Below are positions 42,193 through 50,396 of a stretch of DNA of 51,178 nucleotides, one piece after another. Made by a program: the position numbers and the translations under genes. Origin of the DNA: Alistipes sp. (GTDB taxonomy: Bacteria > Bacteroidota > Bacteroidia > Bacteroidales > Rikenellaceae); the NCBI GenBank assembly GCA_017646785.1, contig JAGCLX010000098.1, forward strand, positions 1 through 51,178, read 5' to 3'. Under the pieces are notes generated by a model. It was not told where the DNA came from and did not search any database. It worked only from the letters and a program-made list of their open reading frames with translations. Positions within the stretch are counted from its first letter, which is position 1; each line of letters opens with the position of its first letter.

Positions 42193-42206
42193 TGATATGC
42201 TCTATA

Positions 42207-43562
42207 TTAGTTATTGAACAGCTCACCGTTGCCACCATCCATCGACGACTCCACCTCACGAGATGTGGTCTGCTGCTGATAGGTGGTGCGTGTCTGTGAG
42301 TCGCTCTCAACCTCAAACTGCGCACGCATGCGTACGTAGGCGGGCTCACGCTTCTGCGCTGACACCGCGCGATACTTGTCCTGCTGAGGTGTGATGGTCA
42401 CATTCTCGCGTGGCTGAGGCATGGGCTTAACAACGGGCTTCTCCTCAATGGGCTTGATCTCCTCCTGAACGGGGGCTGCGAATGGGTCAGCGGGGGAGTT
42501 GAACTTCTCCTCAATGTTGAGCTTAGTGCCGTCGGTGAAGCGTGTAGCTACGACTACCAACTCCAGTTCGTCGTCACCCAACGACTGCTTCTGGCTTGCA
42601 CCCCAGATGATGTCGGCAGCGTGGATGTTACCATTCTCGTCGGTGTAGCTCGCATGCTTCTGTATGTAGTCCATGGCTGTGGTGATGTCATCCTGAGTAA
42701 GCAGGTTGAGGTCCGACACGGCAAAGCTTAGTAGGATCTCCTTAGCACCTGTGATATGGTTGTCGTCAAGGAGTGATGATGTGAGTGCACCCTCAGCAAC
42801 CTCCAAGGCGCGATTCTCGCCCGATGCCTTGACCACAGACATGTGTGCGCGACCGCTGCCTCGCATAACCTTCTCCACGTCGGCGAAGTCGACACGCACC
42901 AAAGCCACCTCAACGGTAATAAGCTCGGCAATACCCTTTGTTGCCATGCCCAATACGTCGTCGGCCTTACCGAATGCCTCCAAGAGTGGCAGCTTGCCAT
43001 AGAGCGAGCGCAAACGCTCATTGTCGATGATGAGGAGTGAGTCAACCCACTGGTTAAGCTCGCCAACACCCTCCACGGCGCTTGCATATCGTGTGGGACC
43101 CTCCATGCGGAAGGGCATGGTAACAACAGCCACGGTGAGGATGCCGAGGTCGTGCGCCAACTTTGCGATAATGGGAGAGGCGCCAGTACCTGTACCACCA
43201 CCCATACCTGCGGCGATGAAGAGCATCTTCACGCCCGAGGTCTCGAGCAGGCTGCGCAACTGCTCCTCGCTCTCGATGGCGAGTTCACGACCACGCTTGG
43301 GGTCGTTACCCGCACCAAGACCGGGACCCATCTGCACCTTGTTCTTAACCTCACAGTTGTTGAGGGCCTTGGCATCGGTGTTACATACAACGAAGTTGAC
43401 GCCCGTAATGCCCATCTTGTGCATGTGGTTTACGGCATTACCTCCCGCGCCACCAACACCAATAACCATGATCTTAGACTCCGAGTCGAGCTCTATGTTC
43501 GATATGTTATCACCAGCGATGGCCTGAACCAAGTCATCGTTAAAGTTTGTCATGTTATCCAT
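42207..43562 (-). CDS. ftsZ: Cell division protein FtsZ
   Basis: 451 residues. Tubulin-like GTPase that forms the division ring. The GTP-binding motifs are IGVGGAGGNAVNHM and the tubulin signature GMGGGTGTGASP; the T7 region reads VDFADVEKVM. After about residue 330 there is a disordered linker with Pro and Glu. The usual FtsA-binding peptide is not at the extreme end; the best match, REPAYVRMRAQFEVE, is followed by about 32 more residues ending GGNGELFNN. Start MDNMTNFNDD; the second Met is possible. Part of murG-murC-ftsQ-ftsA-ftsZ. Confidence 0.97.
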   Translation of the reverse strand: MDNMTNFNDDLVQAIAGDNISNIELDSESKIMVIGVGGAGGNAVNHMHKMGITGVNFVVCNTDAKALNNCEVKNKVQMGPGLGAGNDPKRGRELAIESEEQLRSLLETSGVKMLFIAAGMGGGTGTGASPIIAKLAHDLGILTVAVVTMPFRMEGPTRYASAVEGVGELNQWVDSLLIIDNERLRSLYGKLPLLEAFGKADDVLGMATKGIAELITVEVALVRVDFADVEKVMRGSGRAHMSVVKASGENRALEVAEGALTSSLLDDNHITGAKEILLSFAVSDLNLLTQDDITTAMDYIQKHASYTDENGNIHAADIIWGASQKQSLGDDELELVVVATRFTDGTKLNIEEKFNSPADPFAAPVQEEIKPIEEKPVVKPMPQPRENVTITPQQDKYRAVSAQKREPAYVRMRAQFEVESDSQTRTTYQQQTTSREVESSMDGGNGELFNN

Positions 43563-43597
43563 CTTTGAATTTTCTGCAATATAATTGTCACAAATAA

Positions 43598-45049
43598 CTA
43601 AAAGTCATCCTCGTCGCTGCCCATGAATGAGTTGCCCAACTGCGCAACCTTCTTCTTGAACTTATCCTTCCATGAGCTCTTAGGCTCGGGCTCATCCCAT
43701 GGCTCCTCCTCCTCGGTCGTTGTGGGCTCTGCAGGCACAGGTGTGGGGTGTATGGGTGCCGCTGGGGTAACGGGAATTTTTGGTGCCTCTTCCTCGTGCT
43801 TAGGTGCTACGGGAGTTTTGAACACGGGCTTCGCGGGCTGCTCCTCGATGGGCATTGTGGGACGGTTAGGGCCTAATGCCACGGCGCATGTGCCACGCTG
43901 CGAGCCGAAGATGAGTAGCGACGCCACGGTTGCATATGCCGATGTAGTGATGAAGTCGGTCATGCTCTCGGTGAAGCCATACTCGGGATATACCGAGCGC
44001 ACCTCGTCGATGCCGAGCTCACGTGAAAAGAGCGTTTCGATGTTCTGCATCTCGGCGCCACCACCAGTGATGAGTAGCACGGGCGAGAACTTAGGTCCGC
44101 AGCCAGCCTCCTTTATCTCGCGACGCACCCACTCGGCAATCTCCTTAAGACGTGCCTCGATGATGGTTGCGAGGTTGCGGCGCAGGATGCTCTTGGGAAC
44201 ACCGCGACGTGCCGACTGGAAGACAATCTTATCGTCTGTAGCCATGTCGGTGACAGCTGAGCCATAGCGACGCTTGAGGTTCTCGATGTAGTTGGCGGGA
44301 ATGCCATAGTTGCGAATGTCGTAGTTTATGGTATCCGCACCGATAGGAATAGAGGCGATATGACGTACCTTGCCACGCATGAGCACCGACACGTCGGTTA
44401 CGCCGCCACCCAAGTCGATTATCACAACACCCTCCTCGATATCCTCGTCAGTAGCCACCGAGAGGTGTGAGATAAGGGCATTGGGCACAAACTCCTTAAC
44501 CTTTATGCCCTGCTTCATGAGGCACTGGTTGAGGCGGTCGCGCATAGAGCGGTCCGAGAGAATGAAGTTGTAGGTAGCCTTGAGCACGTGGCCGTATGCG
44601 CCGAGGGGCTCATCCACAACCTTATCGTCGATGGTGTAGCGCATAGCCTCCATTGAGAGTATCTCCTCGCGGTCGTCGGGAAGTTTCACGCTACGCATGC
44701 GGCGATCGAGTTCGTCGAGGTCGCGCTCAGTAATCTGGTTGCTACCATTTCCCAACTCATCCTGCACATACACATAGTCGGTAACCTGTACGCAGCGCAC
44801 AAAGTCGCCTGATAGACCTGCATACGCCTCGGTAATTTTGATGTTGAGTTCGCTCTCAATACGCTCTTTAGCCATCTTAATGGCACGTCCTGCGGTCTCG
44901 CCATTGTCCACGCGTCCTGCGTCGACACCCGAGATGGGTTCCGACACGATGCCCTGGATGTTTACGCGGCCGTCATCCTCAATCGTTCCTACGGCGATAG
45001 CTACGTTTGATGAACCAACATCAATAGCTACAATCTGTCTCTCTTTCAT
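43598..45049 (-). CDS. ftsA: Cell division protein FtsA
   Basis: 483 residues. Actin-like ATPase that tethers FtsZ to the membrane. Phosphate-1 motif IVAIDVGSSNVAIAVG, phosphate-2 VVIIDLGGGVTDVSV, and the adenosine motif LLITGGGAEM are present, with the 1C domain between (AYAGLSGDFVRCVQV). After about residue 400 there is a linker of about 55 residues rich in Pro and Glu. The end KSSWKDKFKKKVAQLGNSF is the amphipathic membrane-targeting helix, followed by an acidic tail. It lies 35 bp before ftsZ. Confidence 0.96.
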   Translation of the reverse strand: MKERQIVAIDVGSSNVAIAVGTIEDDGRVNIQGIVSEPISGVDAGRVDNGETAGRAIKMAKERIESELNIKITEAYAGLSGDFVRCVQVTDYVYVQDELGNGSNQITERDLDELDRRMRSVKLPDDREEILSMEAMRYTIDDKVVDEPLGAYGHVLKATYNFILSDRSMRDRLNQCLMKQGIKVKEFVPNALISHLSVATDEDIEEGVVIIDLGGGVTDVSVLMRGKVRHIASIPIGADTINYDIRNYGIPANYIENLKRRYGSAVTDMATDDKIVFQSARRGVPKSILRRNLATIIEARLKEIAEWVRREIKEAGCGPKFSPVLLITGGGAEMQNIETLFSRELGIDEVRSVYPEYGFTESMTDFITTSAYATVASLLIFGSQRGTCAVALGPNRPTMPIEEQPAKPVFKTPVAPKHEEEAPKIPVTPAAPIHPTPVPAEPTTTEEEEPWDEPEPKSSWKDKFKKKVAQLGNSFMGSDEDDF

Positions 45050-45088
45050 CTTCTTATATTGTTTTTATTCTATATTTCCATTGTGTTA

Positions 45089-46192
45089 TTAGCGACACAC
45101 TACCTGCCCGTTGTAGCGCAGGCTGATGCTCTTGTACTTGCTCCATCCCAGTTTATCCAACCCCTTGTGGTAGAAGCGGTACAGATTAGCAAGCTTGTCG
45201 TCAAGCTGTGTCGCTGTGCCCATGTCGACAACAAAGCTGCCTGAGCGGGGCACGAAACTAAGCTCCATGTGCTCTGTGCCTCCGCCATTGAGCATGATTT
45301 GCACAACCTCTGCTCTCCAGAAGTCATTTCTGTCTATGCCCTTCAGGAAGTCGAGTAGCGCCGAGAAGTCGTCACCCACATTCTGCACATAGCGTTGCGT
45401 GAGGCGAGTTTCCTGCTGCTCGCGGCTGAGGGCTGCAATGGCAGCCTCAATCTCTCGTTTCTTGGCATTGTGCTGCTCACGTGCCGCCACCTTACGCCTT
45501 GTGAGCTCTCCTGCAAGAATTTTGAAGTCGCTCTGCGACATGAAGATGCCCTTACGCACACTCTCACTGAGGGCCTCGCGCAGCTCTCTGTCGTTGGCCT
45601 CAAGCTGATGGTAGTAAGGCAGCTTAGCATCCTCCAGCCTCTCGATATATCGCTCCAGCGAGGCTATGGAGTCTTGAACCAACTGCTCAGCATATCCCGT
45701 ATAGTCGGGACGGAAGAGGGCCTTGTAGCGGCCAGTAATCACCGGCACGGCTGCTGTGCGGTCCTCAACTGAGGGCAGCAGGAAGCCATCCTCGGTGATG
45801 TACATGTCGTAGCCATCTATGCGTAGGCGCGCGATGGGCGTACGTAGCACAACGTCAACGATGGCGTGACCGTCGTAGTTGACATAGGTGTTAGCACTTG
45901 CTACAGCACTGTGTGATAGAGCCACTCGCTCAACAGCTCCAACATCGAGGCGCTCGACCTTCATGTTGTCGCTATATTGGCCATGCTCCCTAATCCACCT
46001 ATCTATGCTCTCCACATCTGCTAAGGGGTAGGCGCCACCACCCGAGATATTGATGTCAAGGCTCTCGACAAGCAGTGTTGTGTGGTGCTTATGATTCAGC
46101 ACGGCAGACCATATGATGATGCCGGCAACGACTACGAACAATATGCCGTAGCCTGCAGCCTTAGTAACTCTATGCACCATCTTATTTGCCAT
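45089..46192 (-). CDS. ftsQ: FtsQ-like divisome protein with a coiled-coil insertion
   Basis: 367 residues. FtsQ links cytoplasmic and periplasmic divisome parts. One membrane helix at residues 12-32 (GYGILFVVVAGIIIWSAV). A POTRA-like region covers about 40-118 and a beta domain about 119-155 (IARLRIDGYDMYITEDGFLLP). Residues about 165-268 are a charged helical stretch (SLERYIERLEDAK; TRRKVAAREQHNAKKREIEAA). The beta domain resumes near 270 (FLKGIDRNDFWRAEVVQIML) and ends SISLRYNGQVVCR. Typical FtsQ proteins are about 100 residues shorter. The identity is supported by position between murC and ftsA and by the flanking domain pattern. Confidence 0.85.
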   Translation of the reverse strand: MANKMVHRVTKAAGYGILFVVVAGIIIWSAVLNHKHHTTLLVESLDINISGGGAYPLADVESIDRWIREHGQYSDNMKVERLDVGAVERVALSHSAVASANTYVNYDGHAIVDVVLRTPIARLRIDGYDMYITEDGFLLPSVEDRTAAVPVITGRYKALFRPDYTGYAEQLVQDSIASLERYIERLEDAKLPYYHQLEANDRELREALSESVRKGIFMSQSDFKILAGELTRRKVAAREQHNAKKREIEAAIAALSREQQETRLTQRYVQNVGDDFSALLDFLKGIDRNDFWRAEVVQIMLNGGGTEHMELSFVPRSGSFVVDMGTATQLDDKLANLYRFYHKGLDKLGWSKYKSISLRYNGQVVCR

Positions 46193-46195
46193 ATC

Positions 46196-47584
46196 CTACA
46201 TCTTTGTATTTAGCACCTGATAAACCTCCTCACACACGGCGTCGATATTACCCGCGCCAAATGTCACCACCACGTCTGTATCCATCGTGCCAAGGGTCTT
46301 GGCGAGCTCCTCGCGCTCCACAAGCTGCCACTTGACGGTGAGGTTGCGGCCTATCATCTCCGAGCAGATACCCTCGATGGGCAACTCACGCGCTGGATAG
46401 ATGGGCACCATGATGACCTCGTCACACAGCGACAACACCTCCGAGAACTCCGCTGCGAAATCGCGAGTGCGGGTGTAGAGGTGTGGCTGGAATATAGCCA
46501 TGAGCCTACGACCGGGGAAGATGCCGCGCAACGACTCTATCGTAGCACGCAACTCCTCGGGGTGGTGAGCATAGTCGTCGATATATACCTGCTGTGGGGT
46601 GTTGATATATACCTCCATGCGGCGCTTAACGCCCTCGAAGCTTCGGAGAGCCTCGCGCACCGCATCGCCATCAAACTTTTTACCCTCAATCTTTGCGGCA
46701 CACCACAGCATAGCCACGGCAGCGATTGAGTTCTCGATGTGCACCTTGCCCAATATGCCGAGTGTGCAGCCCTCGATGCGGCCATCTGGCAAGACAATGT
46801 CATAGCTGTAATGACCTCCCTCAATCAATGAGATGTTCTCGGCGTGGAAGTCGCCACCGCAGTCACACGAGTAGCGGTATAGCGTACGCTCCGAGGTGTC
46901 AAACTTGAGCTCCACACCCTGCTTGAGGATGAGTGCGCCGCCCTGCTTTATCTGTGATGCAAACTCCGCGAATGCTTCTGCCATAGCCTCTGCCGTACCA
47001 TAGATGTCGAGGTGGTCGGCATCGGTAGCTGTGATTACGGCAACATCGGGGTGTAGGCGCAAGAATGAGCGGTCATACTCGTCAGCCTCAACGACCAAGC
47101 GTCGGCCCTCGCCGAGCGATAGGTTGGAGTTGAAGTTACGCGATATGCCTCCCAAAATAGCATTGCCCTCCTTTGCTGCTGCGTGGTTGAGCCATGCGGC
47201 AAGTGTCGAGGTGGTAGTCTTACCATGTGTACCCGCCACAGCCATGCAGAGCTTACCCTCAGCAAGGTGGCCGAGCATTTGCGAGCGCTTCTCGATGTGG
47301 AAGCCCTGCTCGCGTAGCCATGCCCACTCCTTGTGGTCACCAGGTATTGCGGGGGTGAGCACAACAAGGGTATCCTCCGCAGAGCGCATATCTTCGGGGA
47401 TGAGCTCCACGTCATCCTCATAGTGTATCTCTGCTCCCTCAGCCTCCAAGGCGCGTGTCAGTGGTGTAGCGGTGCGGTCGTAGCCCGCCACGCGACAACC
47501 CTCGTGCATATAGTAGCGGGCAAGGGCGCTCATGCCGATGCCGCCAATACCAAGGAAGTATATCTTCTTGTAGTTGCGCTCCAT
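46196..47584 (-). CDS. murC: UDP-N-acetylmuramate--L-alanine ligase
   Basis: 462 residues, usual length. Adds L-alanine to UDP-MurNAc, the first peptide-stem step. The N-terminal Rossmann motif FLGIGGIGMSALARYY, the ATP loop AVAGTHGKTTTSTL, and the central VEADEYDRSF and TDADHLDIYG are diagnostic, with DDYAHHPEEL in the C-terminal domain. It starts 4 bp after the murG stop and ends 3 bp before ftsQ, so all three are translated from one message. Confidence 0.97.
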   Translation of the reverse strand: MERNYKKIYFLGIGGIGMSALARYYMHEGCRVAGYDRTATPLTRALEAEGAEIHYEDDVELIPEDMRSAEDTLVVLTPAIPGDHKEWAWLREQGFHIEKRSQMLGHLAEGKLCMAVAGTHGKTTTSTLAAWLNHAAAKEGNAILGGISRNFNSNLSLGEGRRLVVEADEYDRSFLRLHPDVAVITATDADHLDIYGTAEAMAEAFAEFASQIKQGGALILKQGVELKFDTSERTLYRYSCDCGGDFHAENISLIEGGHYSYDIVLPDGRIEGCTLGILGKVHIENSIAAVAMLWCAAKIEGKKFDGDAVREALRSFEGVKRRMEVYINTPQQVYIDDYAHHPEELRATIESLRGIFPGRRLMAIFQPHLYTRTRDFAAEFSEVLSLCDEVIMVPIYPARELPIEGICSEMIGRNLTVKWQLVEREELAKTLGTMDTDVVVTFGAGNIDAVCEEVYQVLNTKM

Positions 47585-47588
47585 CTCC

Positions 47589-48692
47589 TTATTTCTCTAA
47601 AATTTTCTCCATCTCCGCCACCACGCGGTCTGCAGAGTCCACGATGGCGAGTTGTGCGATGTTTGCCGAGAGGCTCTCAAGGCGGGCGCTATCCATGGCG
47701 AGTGCCACAGCCTCCTTCATGCCACGCTCCACAGCCTCGCTGTCACGTACTATCTCCGCAGCACCCTTCTCCACGAGTGCCATAGCATTCTTTGTCTGGT
47801 GGTCCTCCGACACATTGGGCGAGGGTACAAAGATTGTAGGCTTTGCCACGAGGCACAGCTCTGACACTGTGCAAGCACCACTTCGCGAGAGCACCACATC
47901 TGCTGCTGCGTAGGCGTAGTCCATGCGGTCGATAAAGGCGCCCTGCCAGATGTTCTTTGTGGGGTACGCCGCGAGGAACTCCTGCATCTCGCGCTCGTAG
48001 AACTTACCTGTCTGCCATATCACCTGAACGGGAGCCTCGCCACCAAGAGTCATTATCCATGCCTTCATCATCTCGTTGAGTGTGCGTGTGCCGAGTGAGC
48101 CACCCACAACCAGCACCACGGGCATAGAGTCGTTGAAGCCGTAGTATGCAAGTGCCTCTGTGCGGTTTGCGCCATTGGCTGAGAAGCGACCACGCAGTGG
48201 GTTACCCGTCATGACTATGCGGTCAGCGGGGAAGAAACGCTCCATCTTGTCGTACGACACGCAGATGCGCTTTGCGCGCTTCGAGAGTATCTTGTTGGTT
48301 AGTCCCGCGTAGGAGTTCTGCTCCTGGATAAGCGTCGGAACACCGAGGCGCTGTGCTGCCCAGAGCACGGGTGCTGAGGCGTAGCCACCAAAGCCTACGA
48401 CAACATCTGCACCGAACTCGCGAATGATGCGCTTAGCACGACGTACGCTTGCTGCCACCTTGAATGGCAGTGTGAGGTTCTTCAACGATAGCTTGCGCTG
48501 CAAACCTGCCACAGGAAGACCCTTGATGTTGTAGCCCAAAGCGGGTACTTTTTCCATCTCCATCTTACCCTCGGCGCCTACAAATAGTAGCTCTACCTCC
48601 TCGCCAAACTTGCGCTTTAGGGCCTCTGCCACAGCGACGGCGGGATATATGTGTCCACCGGTACCTCCACCGGATAGTATTATACGTTTCAT
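47589..48692 (-). CDS. murG: UDP-GlcNAc:lipid I N-acetylglucosaminyltransferase MurG
   Basis: 367 residues. Makes lipid II on the inner face of the inner membrane. N-terminal SGGGTGGHIYPAVAVAEAL (the first glycine-rich loop), second loop VVGGSLGTRTLNEM, and the UDP-sugar site SRSGACTVSELCLVAKPTI and PNVSEDHQTKNAM are typical of GT28. It is the first gene of the unit; ftsW and murD, which usually precede murG in Bacteroidota, are not here. Instead, a divergent GH5 gene lies upstream. Confidence 0.97.
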   Translation of the reverse strand: MKRIILSGGGTGGHIYPAVAVAEALKRKFGEEVELLFVGAEGKMEMEKVPALGYNIKGLPVAGLQRKLSLKNLTLPFKVAASVRRAKRIIREFGADVVVGFGGYASAPVLWAAQRLGVPTLIQEQNSYAGLTNKILSKRAKRICVSYDKMERFFPADRIVMTGNPLRGRFSANGANRTEALAYYGFNDSMPVVLVVGGSLGTRTLNEMMKAWIMTLGGEAPVQVIWQTGKFYEREMQEFLAAYPTKNIWQGAFIDRMDYAYAAADVVLSRSGACTVSELCLVAKPTIFVPSPNVSEDHQTKNAMALVEKGAAEIVRDSEAVERGMKEAVALAMDSARLESLSANIAQLAIVDSADRVVAEMEKILEK

Positions 48693-48841
48693 TTTCTCTC
48701 TGGTTGAGTAATCTTTACTGCCTCAAATCACCCGAAGTAAAGCCATTATTTTGGCTGAGTAAAACAACACAATGACTTGATACTCAATATCTTACTATTC
48801 AATGCGTTAAGAATGGGCGACATTGACGCAATTTCACCCTA

Positions 48842-48873
48842 CAAAGGTATGCAAGATACTCTAATTTTACAAA
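48842..48873 (-). promoter_or_regulatory. Consensus promoter of the murG-to-MATE unit
   Basis: Reverse strand: TTTG (48873-48870), a 20-bp spacer, TACCTTTG (48849-48842). The predicted start near 48838 gives a leader of about 145 nt, the longest in the window. A weak hairpin AGCCA/TGGCT (48741-48756) lies in it. Confidence 0.62.
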
Positions 48874-48906
48874 TGTAAAAAGCAGTAATTTTTCAAAAAA
48901 AATACT

Positions 48907-48914
48907 TACTTTTG
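48907..48914 (+). promoter_or_regulatory. Predicted -7 box of the GH5 gene
   Basis: TACTTTTG matches the consensus; no clear -33 TTTG. Predicted leader about 50 nt. It lies 34 bp from the divergent murG -33 site. Confidence 0.45.
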
Positions 48915-48969
48915 TGAACGATTATGACCATGAAAACGATTTACTAATTTACTGAATATCCCCATTACA

Positions 48970-50298
48970 ATGAAGAGATTTAAGTTGGTGTGTTTGGCTG
49001 CGATGGTTGCAGCTGTGATGTTGGCTGTTGGTTGCGCTCCAAAGGGTGCTGTTGAGCCTGCAAATAAGTTTATCACCGTGGAGAATGGTCAGTTCCTGCG
49101 CAATGGAGAGCCCTACTACTTTGTTGGTACAAACTTCTGGTATGGAGCTATTCTCGGCTCGGAGGGCGAGGGTGGTAACCGAGAGCGTCTATGTAAGGAA
49201 CTTGACTTCATGAAGGCTAACGGCATTGACAACCTCCGTATCCTTGTGGGTGGTGAGGGTGAAAATGGCCTACTCGGAAAAATTGAGCCTAACCTCCAGC
49301 CCGAGCCTGGCGTGTACAACGATGATGTGTTGGCGGGTCTCGACTACTTGATGATGGAGCTTGGCAAGCGCGAGATGACAGCGGTGCTCTACTTCAACAA
49401 CGCCTGGGAGTGGAGTGGTGGTTACACTCAGTATGTGGCATGGGCCAACAACGAGCCAGTACTCGTACCCCGCGTAGATGGCTGGTTCTCATACAATAAG
49501 TTCGCGGGTGAGTTCGTGCGTAACGAGCGCGCAAAGCAGATTTTCTACGACCACGTACGCTTCATCGTGTCGCGCACAAACCGCTACACTGGCATCAAGT
49601 ATATTGATGACCCCGCAATCTTCTCATGGCAGATATCTAACGAGCCACGTGCCTTTAGCAGTAAGACCGAGAACAACCAGGAGGCCTTTGCCGAGTGGAT
49701 TGAGACAAATGCAAAACTTATCCGTGAGCTCGACCCCAACCATATGATTTCGACCGGCTCGGAGGGCTTCTATGGTTGCGAGTGGGATATGGATTTGTGC
49801 GAGCGTATCCATGCCATCGATGAGATCTCCTATGTCAACTGCCATGTTTGGCCCTACAACTGGAAGTGGATGCGTGGCGACGCTATGCGCGAGGATTTGA
49901 AGCAGTCGTGCGAGAATACCGAAGAGTATATCAACATGCACCTTGAGCTTGGCCGCAAGATTGGTAAACCCGTTGTTGTTGAGGAGTTTGGCATGCCTCG
50001 CGACAATATGGATTTCCATAAGGGTAGCCCCGTAACTTGCCGCGATATGTACTACACATTTGTCTTTGACCTTATCGTGAAGGCGCGTGAGAATAACGAT
50101 GTATTTGCAGGTTGCAACTTCTGGAGCTGGGGTGGCTACGCGGTGACAAATGTCGAGGACCACGAGTACTGGGCAAAGGGCGATGATTACACTGGCGACC
50201 CCGCACAGGAGCAGCAGGGCCTCAACTCAATCTTCGTGGAGGATGAGTCGACAATAATGATTATCAAGTCTACTAATGAGCGTCTTGGTAATCTGTAA
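48970..50298 (+). CDS. GH5-family endo-beta-mannanase-like lipoprotein
   Basis: 442 residues. Lipoprotein signal ends at MLAVGC. The family start FITVENGQFLRNGEPYYFVG and GTNFWYG precede the (beta/alpha)8 barrel. The acid/base Glu is in WQISNEPRAF, a conserved His is in VNCHVWPYNW, and the nucleophile Glu is in VVVEEFGMPRD. Trp and Gly in FWSWGGY close the cleft. The pattern fits the GH5 mannanase subfamily (GH5_7), so cleavage of beta-mannan is likely but not proven. It is a single-gene unit between divergent murG and convergent transketolase. Confidence 0.9.
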   Translation: MKRFKLVCLAAMVAAVMLAVGCAPKGAVEPANKFITVENGQFLRNGEPYYFVGTNFWYGAILGSEGEGGNRERLCKELDFMKANGIDNLRILVGGEGENGLLGKIEPNLQPEPGVYNDDVLAGLDYLMMELGKREMTAVLYFNNAWEWSGGYTQYVAWANNEPVLVPRVDGWFSYNKFAGEFVRNERAKQIFYDHVRFIVSRTNRYTGIKYIDDPAIFSWQISNEPRAFSSKTENNQEAFAEWIETNAKLIRELDPNHMISTGSEGFYGCEWDMDLCERIHAIDEISYVNCHVWPYNWKWMRGDAMREDLKQSCENTEEYINMHLELGRKIGKPVVVEEFGMPRDNMDFHKGSPVTCRDMYYTFVFDLIVKARENNDVFAGCNFWSWGGYAVTNVEDHEYWAKGDDYTGDPAQEQQGLNSIFVEDESTIMIIKSTNERLGNL

Positions 50299-50342
50299 TT
50301 TCTTGTGATAGCGGCACATCTGCAGCCCCTATTACACAACAA

Positions 50343-50377
50343 AAAAGAGATGACTCCAACTCGGAGTCATCTCTTTT
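50343..50377. terminator. Bidirectional terminator between GH5 and transketolase genes
   Basis: Perfect 15-bp stem (50343-50357 with 50363-50377), loop AACTC. T or A runs on both sides serve both converging genes. Confidence 0.92.
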
Positions 50378-50396
50378 CTATTTAGTTAAGCCTCAA

